Shown here piece by piece: positions 42,335-51,150 of a stretch of 51,766 bases of DNA (its first letter is position 1; each line of letters begins with the position of its first letter). The position numbers and the translations under genes were made by a program. This stretch comes from an uncultured Prevotella sp. (lineage in GTDB: Bacteria; Bacteroidota; Bacteroidia; Bacteroidales; Bacteroidaceae). The stretch lies in assembly GCA_937906495.1 (NCBI GenBank), contig CALCVT010000005.1:1-51766 (forward strand), given 5' to 3'. A model generated the notes under the pieces. It searched no databases. It was not told the DNA's origin and was given only the letters and a program-made list of their open reading frames with translations.

Positions 42335-45300
42335 TTAATAGCGACCCGGTGTAATGACAAATGTAAAGCATTGGTCAGCGTAGGGAATCATGTATTTTTC
42401 CAAAGGCTTTTCACCCCAAGAGTTAACACATCCAAGTCCCATCTGTTGCTGTGCTATGTGTACTACGGTGAAGGGGCGGGGAGTAAGATCGCCAGAGTGC
42501 ATGTGGCGTTTTTCTTTAATTAACCCACCATCTAAATCATCGGTCAAGTAGTTTATCGACGCCATTTCAAGCGGTTCGGGAGCTGTAAAAGTGAGTCCGT
42601 CGTTAGTGTTGGGATTGTATACACTCCACCAGCGCACATCGGTTTTGTTTCCACTCTCTTGCGGGCGTATATAGGGCCAGTATTGATTATCAACCTGTTG
42701 GGTATAAACACCGAGGAATGTTGATGTATGGCGGTCACGATAGTTCTCGATAGGACCGCGTCCGTAGTAACTGATTTCGTTGTATTCTTTAGGCATAATC
42801 AGTGTCATTCCAAAACGTGGTAGTGAAGGCTTTTGCTTGGCTGAGGGATTAACAGTGAGTGCCTGTTCAATAATCAGTTTACCAGTTGTTGTAAGTGTAT
42901 AAGTTAACTTCAGTTGTGCTTCGACCTCGGGCAAGTCATACTCGGCTATTACGCGGTGGTTAGTACCAACGGCTTCGTCCTTCATGCTTTTGAGATTGAA
43001 GGTAGGTTGATGCCAGGCGCGAAGTTCGCGTTGAAGTTGCGCACCATAGTCGTTATCGGTCGGGGCTCTCCAAAAGTCGGGCATCAGTGAGAAACCCTCT
43101 TCAAACAAAGGCTTTCCGTTTACATCAAGGTAATCAACAAAGCCAGTTTGCTTATTAAAGGTGACTGCTGTGTGCGAGGCACTGAGTGTGAGTGATGCCA
43201 ATTGTTCGTCTTTAGTAACTATAGGTTGTGGCTTGTTGGCATGAGTTCCTACAGCAAGTGTATGTTTGGGGGCAACCGTGAGCAGTTCGCTGACTGGTGT
43301 AAAGTGGTATGGATTAAGTAAAAACTCCTGGCGTGCAACAGTGTGTCCGGCATTGAGTAGCGGGGCATCGTTTTTAAGCACATAGGATACTTGCAATGTT
43401 GTTTCTTCACTACCTTGTAACTGTTCGTAGCCCTTGAGACGCAAAGTGGCTCGGCCTTGTGGCTTGACATCAACATGCTCATTGATACCCGATGCTACCT
43501 CTTCGCCATCCTCGAGCATTCGCCAATGAAGTTCAACATCGCTTAAGTCTTTGAAGAAGTTTTCGTTGTAAACTTCAATAGTTCCATCGGTAGCATTGAG
43601 CAGTTTTGTCCAAATGTTTTGATGGAAGTAGCGTACTTCATCAGCATGTGGGTTGGGTTTGCGGTCGGGATTGATAAGGCCGTTGCAGTTAAAGTTATGG
43701 TCAGAGGCAGGATAACGTCCAAAGTCACCGCCATAGGCAAATATTTCCTTGCCTTCGCGGTTCTTGGTTCGGATAGCCTGATCTACAAAGTCCCATATAA
43801 AGCCTCCTTGGAAGTTGGGGTACTTGCGTACAAGTTTCCAATACTCATCAAAGGCACCACCGGAGTTGCCCATTGCATGTGCGTACTCACAAAGGATAAG
43901 AGGGCGGTTACGATTGCTTTTCCCATGATCTTCACACTCTTTATAGCTGATATACATGGGACAGAAGATATCGGTAGTGCGTTCCAATCCAGCTCGTTCA
44001 TATTGTACGGGACGTGAGGAGTCGTAAGCCTTGACATCGTCGTAAGCTTTTTCGAAGTTGGGGCCATATCCACCTTCATTACCAAGGCTCCAAGTTACAA
44101 TAGAAGGGTGGTTCTTTAGAACATGCGTGTTGTTACGATTGCGCTCAATATGCGTTTGTTCGTAGCGGGGAACCTTAGCTAAAGTTAATTCGTCGTATCC
44201 CATACCATGGCTCTCAAGGTTAGCCTCGGCCACTACGTAGAGTCCATATTCATCGCAAAGATCGTACCAGCGCGGATCATCGGGATAATGGCAGGTGCGA
44301 ACAGCATTGATGTTGAGTTCTTTCATAATTTTGATGTCCTCAATCATGCGTTCCATGCTTACGACATATCCCCCATCGGGATCCATTTCATGGCGGTTGG
44401 CTCCTTTGATAAGAACTGGTTGTCCGTTGACTAAGAATTGGGCATTTTTGATTTCAATTTTTCTGAAACCCACACGTTGCGTAAGGCTTTCGAGAATTTT
44501 CTTTCCATCGGTCAAGTCAACGCGCAAGGTGTACAGATTGGGCGTTTCGGCTGTCCATTTGAGCGGGTTGGCAATGGCCATGTTGGTTTGTGCTGTGCTG
44601 TTGGTTAACTTGAGCGTTTCGGTTTTGATTGTTTCACCTTGTTTGTTGAGTAAAGTGAGCACAGCTTGCTTGCCTTTGCATTGTTTGCCGGTAATACGTA
44701 TGTTAAGTGTACCGTTGGTATAGTTATCGGTAAGATCTGGAGTAATGAAAAGGTCAGCAATATGACTTTGCGGACGTGCATAGAGGTATACTTCACGGGC
44801 AATGCCGGTGAAGCGCCAAAAGTCCTGGTCTTCAAAGTATGAGCCATCGCACCAACGCATGACTTGCAAAGCAATAAGGTTTTCCTTGCCGGGCTTAAGA
44901 TATTTGGTCAGGTCAAATTCGGCGGCTACTTTGGAGTCTTCGCTGTAACCAACAAATTTTCCGTTAACCCATACACTGAGGTTCGAAGTGGCTGAACCTA
45001 CATGCAGATAGATGTTTTCGCCCTTCCAGTTAGCAGGTATAGTAATAATTTTGCGATAGGAGCCAGTATAGTTGTTACGCTCTTCGACCATAGGAGGGTT
45101 GGGCTTGAACTGATTGGCCCAAGCATAGCCAAAGTTTTTGTATACGGGATAGCCGTAACCATTGAGTTCAAAGAGACCGGGGACGGGAAAGTCCTTCCAC
45201 GTGGAGTCATCAAAATCGGTGGTAAAGAAATCTTTGGGAGCGTTTTGGTGGTCGTTGGTAAAATTGAACTTCCATTTTCCCTCAAGCGAGAGGTAGCGTT

Positions 45301-45484
45301 CGGATTGCTTCTTATCAGACTTTTGTGCGAGTCCGGTTGTTTCGAACGCAAAAAAGTCGGATCTTGGAGCTTCAGTTCCTACACGGTTCATTGAGGGATC
45401 GAGCCAGTAAGGTGTTGAGGCTTTTTGGGCATAGCCCGAAAGAAAGCCTGCAACAGCCATTGAAAGAATAAGAGGTTTTTGCAT
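42335..45484 (-). CDS. GH2 beta-galactosidase, secreted
   Basis: The 1049-residue protein has a signal peptide (about 1-19, ending SGYAQ), the N-terminal sugar-binding domain (LSLEGKWKFNFT; SVWVNGKFVGYSEDSK), an immunoglobulin-like domain, the catalytic barrel with NRHEMDP, acid/base E470 in WSLGNEGG and nucleophile E533 in LCEYAHAMGN, and the C-terminal small-chain domain (YYGRGPIENYRDR). This is the LacZ-type layout. A periplasmic enzyme acting on oligosaccharides is typical for the phylum. No SusC/SusD pair or regulator is adjacent, so it is not in an evident PUL. The specificity is inferred from the family. Confidence 0.93.
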   Translation of the reverse strand: MQKPLILSMAVAGFLSGYAQKASTPYWLDPSMNRVGTEAPRSDFFAFETTGLAQKSDKKQSERYLSLEGKWKFNFTNDHQNAPKDFFTTDFDDSTWKDFPVPGLFELNGYGYPVYKNFGYAWANQFKPNPPMVEERNNYTGSYRKIITIPANWKGENIYLHVGSATSNLSVWVNGKFVGYSEDSKVAAEFDLTKYLKPGKENLIALQVMRWCDGSYFEDQDFWRFTGIAREVYLYARPQSHIADLFITPDLTDNYTNGTLNIRITGKQCKGKQAVLTLLNKQGETIKTETLKLTNSTAQTNMAIANPLKWTAETPNLYTLRVDLTDGKKILESLTQRVGFRKIEIKNAQFLVNGQPVLIKGANRHEMDPDGGYVVSMERMIEDIKIMKELNINAVRTCHYPDDPRWYDLCDEYGLYVVAEANLESHGMGYDELTLAKVPRYEQTHIERNRNNTHVLKNHPSIVTWSLGNEGGYGPNFEKAYDDVKAYDSSRPVQYERAGLERTTDIFCPMYISYKECEDHGKSNRNRPLILCEYAHAMGNSGGAFDEYWKLVRKYPNFQGGFIWDFVDQAIRTKNREGKEIFAYGGDFGRYPASDHNFNCNGLINPDRKPNPHADEVRYFHQNIWTKLLNATDGTIEVYNENFFKDLSDVELHWRMLEDGEEVASGINEHVDVKPQGRATLRLKGYEQLQGSEETTLQVSYVLKNDAPLLNAGHTVARQEFLLNPYHFTPVSELLTVAPKHTLAVGTHANKPQPIVTKDEQLASLTLSASHTAVTFNKQTGFVDYLDVNGKPLFEEGFSLMPDFWRAPTDNDYGAQLQRELRAWHQPTFNLKSMKDEAVGTNHRVIAEYDLPEVEAQLKLTYTLTTTGKLIIEQALTVNPSAKQKPSLPRFGMTLIMPKEYNEISYYGRGPIENYRDRHTSTFLGVYTQQVDNQYWPYIRPQESGNKTDVRWWSVYNPNTNDGLTFTAPEPLEMASINYLTDDLDGGLIKEKRHMHSGDLTPRPFTVVHIAQQQMGLGCVNSWGEKPLEKYMIPYADQCFTFVITPGRY

Positions 45485-45608
45485 AATATGTAGAAAGAAT
45501 GGATATTAGGTTGCTAAGTGCACAGCAGGCTGTACATGATTACAACTGGATTTGATAATCACGAGAGTCGGTTTCCTGTTTTTGGAAAACCTACTCAAGT
45601 GTCAGTTG

Positions 45609-47606
45609 CTATTGTTTGCCAGCCTTCTGCTTCATTTGTGCATAAGCTTTGTAAAGCCCTAATTGGCCTGCTTTGCTGAAGTCTGCTTGTGCTTGTTCTT
45701 CTTGTTCTAATTTGCGGTAGAGCAATGCCCGGTTGTAATAGGCTTCGGGCAGACGTGGGTCGATAGAAAGGGCATGACTGAATGCAACAATAGCAAGGTC
45801 AGTGGTGTGCTGTTGAGCATAAAGGCAGCCTAAATTATAAAATACGTAGGCATTCTGAGGTGCCAGCTGTTCGGCTTTCTTAAGGTCTGACACAGCCAGC
45901 GACATACGTGCCTTGGCATCAGTTTTATCGAGGGTTTGCCCGGCTACGCTTCGTGATAGTATAAAAGCGCGTTGCATGAGAGCCAGAACTGATGTAGAGT
46001 CGGCTTTGACTGCAAGATTGGCTTCATTGAGTGCAGAAGTGTAGTCGTAGCGCGAAGCTGCAACAGCGCTTTGGTACAGCGCTAACTCCAATTGGTTGCA
46101 TTGTATGGCAACTTTGTTTATGCGCTGTGCATCCGAGTCTGCATCCTGTGATGCATTTGCATCAGTTTCGGCTGTCAAACAGAGTCGGCGTCCGTTCGTA
46201 TTTGCGCGTTTAAGTGCATTAACCTCGGGCATAAATCCAATGGCATGATATCCTTTGGTAAATGAGGGGCGGAATGCTAAAGCATACATAGGAATAAGGT
46301 TACTCTCAACCTTTTCGTTTTGTACTTTGCCATAGAGGGTTCCAAATACATTGCGTATGGTGTCTGGATCTTCTTCAATCAGTTGTTGGTATTGTTCGAG
46401 TGCGTGCTCCGAGCGTAAACGAACTTTTTTATTTTTGCTTGGACGGGTCTTGCCAAAAGCTAAATCTAAGTTTCGCCGGGCTACAAAAGCTTCATCGTTT
46501 TGGGCACCTTTGATATCGCCAATTTTGCGGCGGCATTCGGCCCTTGCAAGATATCCGTACGAAAAGTTGGGATATGACTTGATAAGGGTGCTATAGTCGG
46601 CTATAGCACCTTTAAAGTTGCCAACTTGTGCACGTAATTGAGCGCGGTTGTAAATAGCCAGCGTATTGTCAGGTTCAACCTTGATGACAAAGTCAAAATC
46701 TTCGATGGCACGGTTCAAGTCGCCTACAAACGAACGTAGGAGTCCTCGGTTGTAGTGAGCAACAAAATGTTTGGGTTGCAGTTGGATGGTATGATCGTAG
46801 TCGGCAATAGCCTTTGAAAAAAGTCCCAGTGCATGCCTTGCCTGTGCTCGGACTACATAAAGTTCAAAGTCGTTGGGCATAGTCTCTATGGCCCGTGTGA
46901 GGCAGGAGTCGGCCAGTGTAAACTGCTCCTGTTGCATGGCATATCGGCCTTTAAAACTCCATGCATTTCCCTCTTTGGGATTTTTAGCCAATACGGTGTC
47001 AATCCATTTAAGTCCGGCTATCGTATCTTTCTGTTCAAGTTCTGACTGTGCCTTAACCATATAAGTACGGTGAAAATTAGGCCATTTGCGTATCATGTAG
47101 TCAAGGTCGGCATCTGCTTCGTTGTATCTTTTAAGTTGCATGAGGCAGAGTGCACGGTTGTAGCGTGCACTTTGATCGTCAGGAATTTCTTTAAGGGCTC
47201 TGGAGTAGTCGGATATAGCTCCTTCAAAGTTTTCGTTATGAATGCGGCAGAGTCCGCGCAACTGATAGACCTCTACAATAAAAGGGTTAAGATCCAAACT
47301 CTTTGAGCAGTCTGCTTCGGCACCGGTATAGTCTTCAAGGGTGAATTTGGCATACGCGCGGTAGTAATAGGGGCGTGATAAGAAGGGTTTTGCCTCGATA
47401 GCCTGGTTGAAGTAACGAATAGCTGTGAGATAGTCGTCAACGCTCAAGGCATTACGCCCCATAATGGTAACCATTTCGGCATCGACCTGTGCTATTGCAC
47501 GTGTAGTAGAAAGCAGAGCTAAAAGTAGAACAAATAAAGTACGTACCCCGGCACGGAAACGTGTGCTGGCGGAACGTACTTTATAGGAAGGAATGGTATG
47601 AGCCAT
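45609..47606 (-). CDS. secreted TPR protein
   Basis: The 665-residue protein has a long basic N-terminus, a signal peptide core (about 22-38, ending TRAIAQ) and then about ten tetratricopeptide repeats in two blocks (about 45-375 and 520-655; for example AIRYFNQAIEAKPFLSRPYY, AVVAFSHAL-like units). The middle part (380-515) is not TPR. TPR proteins in the periplasm are protein scaffolds. The start at 47606 is kept, but codons 9-24 form a strong hairpin (47536-47582), so an alternative start close to the signal peptide is possible. It lies 47 bases downstream of def. Confidence 0.83.
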   Translation of the reverse strand: MAHTIPSYKVRSASTRFRAGVRTLFVLLLALLSTTRAIAQVDAEMVTIMGRNALSVDDYLTAIRYFNQAIEAKPFLSRPYYYRAYAKFTLEDYTGAEADCSKSLDLNPFIVEVYQLRGLCRIHNENFEGAISDYSRALKEIPDDQSARYNRALCLMQLKRYNEADADLDYMIRKWPNFHRTYMVKAQSELEQKDTIAGLKWIDTVLAKNPKEGNAWSFKGRYAMQQEQFTLADSCLTRAIETMPNDFELYVVRAQARHALGLFSKAIADYDHTIQLQPKHFVAHYNRGLLRSFVGDLNRAIEDFDFVIKVEPDNTLAIYNRAQLRAQVGNFKGAIADYSTLIKSYPNFSYGYLARAECRRKIGDIKGAQNDEAFVARRNLDLAFGKTRPSKNKKVRLRSEHALEQYQQLIEEDPDTIRNVFGTLYGKVQNEKVESNLIPMYALAFRPSFTKGYHAIGFMPEVNALKRANTNGRRLCLTAETDANASQDADSDAQRINKVAIQCNQLELALYQSAVAASRYDYTSALNEANLAVKADSTSVLALMQRAFILSRSVAGQTLDKTDAKARMSLAVSDLKKAEQLAPQNAYVFYNLGCLYAQQHTTDLAIVAFSHALSIDPRLPEAYYNRALLYRKLEQEEQAQADFSKAGQLGLYKAYAQMKQKAGKQ

Positions 47607-47653
47607 AAGCGTATTTTCTTATTGTATTCAAAGCAAAATGGCTTTGAACTGAG

Positions 47654-48211
47654 CTATTTAGGCGATTTTGTCTTGTAAGAACAGCGGATTTTACCCTTAA
47701 TCATTTGGGTGAGCTTTCCGCGAATCATTTGTTTGCGGAGTGGTGAAATACGATCGACAAAGAGGTGAGCATCCAAATGGTCAAATTCATGTTGCATAAC
47801 GCGGGCCAAGAAACCATCAACCCACTCTTCGTGCTCGTTAAAATCTTCATCCTGATATTTAACAAGAATACGTGTGGCACGGCGTACGGGTTCATGGATA
47901 CCAGGAAGGCTCAGACAACCCTCTTCCATCAATTCGGTTTCGGTGTTATCGTATTCCAAAATCTGTGGATTGATATAAGCCTTGTTAAAACCGGCGTATT
48001 CAGGATGCTCATCCTTCATTACATCAAGCGAGATGACAGCCAAACGAATAGCTTTGCCAATTTGCGGAGCTGCTAGGCCCACACCATCGCTGTGATACAT
48101 GGTTTCGAACATGTCGGCAATGAGTTGCTTGAGTTCGGGATAGTCGGGGGTAATGTCTGTACATTCTTTGCGGAGAACCGACATACCATAAGTATAAATA
48201 GGTAAAATCAT
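47654..48211 (-). CDS. def: peptide deformylase
   Basis: Def removes the formyl group from the initiator Met of new proteins. The 185-residue metalloenzyme has all three motifs: GVGLAAPQIG (about 43-52), EGCLSLP (metal-binding Cys, about 97-103) and HEFDHLDA (His-x3-His and catalytic Glu, about 141-148). Length is normal. It lies between ruvX (about 95 bases upstream on this strand) and the TPR gene. def next to ruvX is common in Bacteroidota. Confidence 0.97.
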   Translation of the reverse strand: MILPIYTYGMSVLRKECTDITPDYPELKQLIADMFETMYHSDGVGLAAPQIGKAIRLAVISLDVMKDEHPEYAGFNKAYINPQILEYDNTETELMEEGCLSLPGIHEPVRRATRILVKYQDEDFNEHEEWVDGFLARVMQHEFDHLDAHLFVDRISPLRKQMIRGKLTQMIKGKIRCSYKTKSPK

Positions 48212-48306
48212 ATCAGTAAAGGAGTTGTATGAAGGCTGAAGCCTGTACTATAGGGGAGAAGTTTGATTTTAGGTGTGTAGATGTAACTAAAGTTGAATTC
48301 TCCAGT

Positions 48307-48720
48307 TTATAGCTTGCTTTCGAGGTAATTTTGAAGGATGATGCAAGCGCTGATTTCGTCTACCAACCCTTTATCATTTTGTCGGCGCTTTTTGCTGATT
48401 CCGCTGTCGATGATGGCTTGATGTGCCAAAACCGAGGTGAATCGTTCGTCATAAAAGTTAATCGGAATGTCAGGGAGTGCCTTTTGTAGTTTTTCGACAA
48501 ACTTAAGTACACGCTGTTGGTTTTCGGATGGTTGACCATTAAGTTGTGTAGGTAGTCCAACCACAAAGCATTCAACGCTTTCGCGACTCGTATAGTCTTT
48601 AAGAAACGGCAGTAATTGGTGCGTTTCAACAGTGGTCAGCCCGTTTGCTATAATTTGTGCAGGGTCGGTTACGGCAATACCGGTTCGTTTTTTGCCGTAG
48701 TCTATCGCGAGAATACGCAT
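48307..48720 (-). CDS. ruvX: putative Holliday junction resolvase / pre-16S rRNA nuclease
   Basis: The 137-residue protein of the YqgF/RuvX family opens with ILAIDYGKKRTGIAVTDP and has the VVGLPTQLNGQPSENQ, FYDERFTS and KGLVDEISACIILQ segments with the expected acidic residues of an RNase H-like fold. E. coli YqgF trims pre-16S rRNA, and related proteins resolve recombination junctions. The frame begins at 48783, but MRILAID at 48720 is the normal N-terminus. It lies 102 bases downstream of serS. Confidence 0.94.
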   Translation of the reverse strand: MRILAIDYGKKRTGIAVTDPAQIIANGLTTVETHQLLPFLKDYTSRESVECFVVGLPTQLNGQPSENQQRVLKFVEKLQKALPDIPINFYDERFTSVLAHQAIIDSGISKKRRQNDKGLVDEISACIILQNYLESKL

Positions 48721-48822
48721 AGGAAAAATAAATGCAGGAGTCAGCAGCACCGGACTACAGCCGGCGTTACAACACCCAGGCACCGATGTAGTTAATACAC
48801 CGGGCCAAGGTAGTAAATGGAG

Positions 48823-50097
48823 TTACTTAATCATGTCACATCCCATATAAGGCTGGAGAGCCTTAGGTATGCGGATACCTTCGGGAGTTTGGAAGTCTTC
48901 GAGCAGAGCTGCTACGATGCGAGGCAATGCCAGAGCCGAGCCATTAAGGGTATGGCAGAGTTGAATTTTTTTGTCGGCTCCACGGTAGCGGCACTGCAAG
49001 CGGTTGGCTTGATAAGTGTCGAAGTTCGAAACGGAGCTAACCTCCAGCCAGCGTTGTTGAGCTTCGCTATATACTTCAAAGTCGTAGCAAACAGCCGAAG
49101 TAAAACTCATGTCGCCACCGCAGAGGCGCAGAATACGATAGGGGAGTTCCAGCTTTTGGAGTAGTCCTTCAACGTGCTCTAGCATTTCGCGGTGCGACTC
49201 TTCAGAATGCTCAGGCTTGTCGATGCGTACGATTTCAATTTTAGAGAATTCGTGCAGACGGTTCAAGCCGCGTACATCTTTGCCGTAGCTTCCGGCTTCA
49301 CGGCGGAAACACTGCGTATAAGCACAATTTTTGATAGGAAGCTGGTCTTCGTTAAGAATAACATCGCGGTAGATATTCGTTACTGGAACCTCAGCTGTGG
49401 GAATCAAGTAGAGGTCGTCTACTTCGCAGTGGTACATTTGTCCTTCTTTATCGGGGAGTTGACCGGTTCCATAGCCCGAAGCCTGATTAACAACCGTTGG
49501 AGGCATTATTTCAGTATAGCCCGATTTGCGTGCCTCATCGAGGAAGAAGTTGATGAGTGCGCGTTGCAAACGAGCGCCCTGACCAATGTATACGGGGAAA
49601 CCTGCACCTGAAATCTTTACACCTAAGTCAAAGTCGATGAGGTTGTATTTTTTAGCGAGTTCCCAGTGTGGAAGTGCATTTTCGGGAAGTATGGTGTCGT
49701 GTCCTCCGGTTTTTACCACTTGGTTGTCTTCGGCCGATTTGCCTTCGGGTACGATGTCGTAGGGAACATTGGGAATGGTGCAGAGCAGTTCGCGCTTTTC
49801 GTCTTCGGCCAACTTCATGCGCTCTTCAAGTTCTTTGGTCTTTCCTTTAATGTCTGCTACCTGTTGTTTTACAGATTCGGCCTCTTCTTTTTGGCCGCTT
49901 TTCATAAGTGCACCTATGCTTTTGGAAAGCGTGTTAACTTGAGCTTTTAGGCTGTCCAGTTCGGTTTGCGCTTCTTTGCGCTTGTTGTCAACGGCAATTA
50001 CATTGTCTATAGCTTCGCGAGCACCTTTAAAGTTTTTCTTTTCCAAGCCGCGAATCACAGCTTCTTTGTCTTCCGTTATCTGTTTGATAGTAAGCAT
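48823..50097 (-). CDS. serS: seryl-tRNA synthetase
   Basis: SerS charges tRNA-Ser and is a class II synthetase. The 424-residue protein has the N-terminal tRNA-binding coiled coil (about 28-105), PPTVVNQASGYGTGQLPDK, motif 2 (FRREAGSYGKDVRGLNRLHE) and motif 3 (NGSALALPRIVAALLE). Length is normal. A TACTTTTG -7 box lies 28 bases upstream of the ATG, so most of the large palindrome at 50168-50279 lies upstream of the likely transcript start. Confidence 0.98.
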   Translation of the reverse strand: MLTIKQITEDKEAVIRGLEKKNFKGAREAIDNVIAVDNKRKEAQTELDSLKAQVNTLSKSIGALMKSGQKEEAESVKQQVADIKGKTKELEERMKLAEDEKRELLCTIPNVPYDIVPEGKSAEDNQVVKTGGHDTILPENALPHWELAKKYNLIDFDLGVKISGAGFPVYIGQGARLQRALINFFLDEARKSGYTEIMPPTVVNQASGYGTGQLPDKEGQMYHCEVDDLYLIPTAEVPVTNIYRDVILNEDQLPIKNCAYTQCFRREAGSYGKDVRGLNRLHEFSKIEIVRIDKPEHSEESHREMLEHVEGLLQKLELPYRILRLCGGDMSFTSAVCYDFEVYSEAQQRWLEVSSVSNFDTYQANRLQCRYRGADKKIQLCHTLNGSALALPRIVAALLEDFQTPEGIRIPKALQPYMGCDMIK

Positions 50098-50124
50098 AGC
50101 TTCTCTTAATTTTGTTGTTCACCG

Positions 50125-50132
50125 CAAAAGTA
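50125..50132 (-). promoter_or_regulatory. -7 box (TACTTTTG) of serS
   Basis: The reverse complement of 50125-50132 is TACTTTTG. No TTG is found at the expected upstream distance; the region upstream is occupied by the palindrome. Confidence 0.45.
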
Positions 50133-50148
50133 CTAATTTTTTCTGAAA

Positions 50149-50279
50149 GGCGGAGGTAACAAAGCGGTTTGCGCCTCCGCAACAAGTAAAAAACCTTTGC
50201 CAGCGGGTTTGTATAGTGCCGCAAACTGCCAATTAGGGCAAGTTGGAAGGTTGGCTTTTTACTTGTGCGGGGGCGCAAA
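50149..50279. repeat. 112-bp palindrome with a competing hairpin
   Basis: Arms 50168-50192 and 50256-50279 pair over 24 bases with one G-U pair and one bulged A. The interior can fold further: ACCTT/AAGGT, TGCC/GGCA and GTTTG/CAAAC stems. The left arm CCTCCGC (50174-50180) can also pair with GCGGAGG (50150-50156), which would exclude the large stem. It lies between the GH25 stop and serS. No terminal T run fits a simple terminator. Confidence 0.8.
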
Positions 50280-50292
50280 TGTAGTTGGGATG

Positions 50293-51138
50293 TTACATTT
50301 TTACCTGGTTAAGGCTAAAGTTTCCCATAATTTTAGAACGGTCAACATGGCCTTTGATACCAGGAATAGACCCTGTTTGTGTATACTGCCACATAATGTA
50401 GTCCTTGCCGTCGTCGAGGGTTGGGGAGTCGGAACGATAGCGTGCAATCATGAAGTGGTAGTTTTTAAACTGCCCCTTGAGGTATCGGTTGTAGAAGTTG
50501 TGGTAGGTGTAGAGCAGGGGCTTTTTGCCATAATGTTCGGTAACCTTTTCGATAAAGGCGCGTAAATCGGCAATAAAGGCCTCGGAACTGACAGAACCGC
50601 GATGTTCAATGTCAATAATGGGTACCAAGTCTTGTTCTTCGCGTTTAACTACGGCCGTTAAGTTGTTGAACTGCTGCTTCCAATCAATGTTTGGGCGATA
50701 AAAATGGTAGCTGCCCACACTTAAACCTACCCGGCGTGCTTCCGTTAGGTTTCGGCGGTAGGTTTTGTCAACCAACGAGGCTCCTTCCGTTGCTTTGAGA
50801 TAAGCATAGGATATGGGTGTGCCATCGGCTACGGCATCCCAATCAATGCTTCCTTGATAGTGGGAAACATCAATACCTTCTTTGTATTTTGAATTAATGC
50901 GGGCATGCGAGGGGGCTTCGATAAAGACTGCCGCAGCGTGTTCTACACGTCGTTCACCAGTAGCTTTCATGGCCAAAGCATCAGGCTCGACCGCAGCATA
51001 TGCAGCCATGCCGCGTCCGTGGTTAGGGCCTTTACGGCGTGCCGCAGCACTGGTCGGAACCAATAGCAGCATCGAAAGGGCAATAGCACAGCAGCATTGC
51101 TTGTTAATATGTTTCAGAAAAGTCAATTTTATCTCCAT
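50293..51138 (-). CDS. GH25 lysozyme
   Basis: The 281-residue protein has a signal peptide (about 1-32, ending PTSAAA), a Gly/Ala-rich linker, and a GH25 domain (about 88-278): GIDVSHYQGSIDW with catalytic-side Asp, SYHFYRP, the IDIEHRG acidic pair, YTYHNFYNRY and MWQYTQTG. GH25 enzymes cleave the MurNAc-GlcNAc bond of peptidoglycan; in Bacteroidota they occur as chromosomal cell-wall enzymes as well as phage lysins. Nothing phage-like surrounds it. The ATG lies only 4 bases behind a -7 box, so the mRNA would be leaderless or a later start is used. Confidence 0.92.
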   Translation of the reverse strand: MEIKLTFLKHINKQCCCAIALSMLLLVPTSAAARRKGPNHGRGMAAYAAVEPDALAMKATGERRVEHAAAVFIEAPSHARINSKYKEGIDVSHYQGSIDWDAVADGTPISYAYLKATEGASLVDKTYRRNLTEARRVGLSVGSYHFYRPNIDWKQQFNNLTAVVKREEQDLVPIIDIEHRGSVSSEAFIADLRAFIEKVTEHYGKKPLLYTYHNFYNRYLKGQFKNYHFMIARYRSDSPTLDDGKDYIMWQYTQTGSIPGIKGHVDRSKIMGNFSLNQVKM

Positions 51139-51142
51139 GGGG

Positions 51143-51150
51143 CAAAGATA
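51143..51150 (-). promoter_or_regulatory. -7 box (TATCTTTG) of the GH25 gene
   Basis: The reverse complement of 51143-51150 is TATCTTTG. The upstream element would be CAC (51171-51173), not TTG. The start codon at 51138 follows after 4 bases. Confidence 0.45.

Noticed and set aside
50098..50279. T-box or attenuator leader of serS
   Set aside because: No T-box sequence or specifier loop is found, T-boxes are not expected in this phylum, and the -7 box places the structure upstream of the transcript start.
50293..51138. Prophage remnant indicated by GH25
   Set aside because: The enzyme has a signal peptide and the neighbours are core genes; no holin, tail or integrase gene is present.
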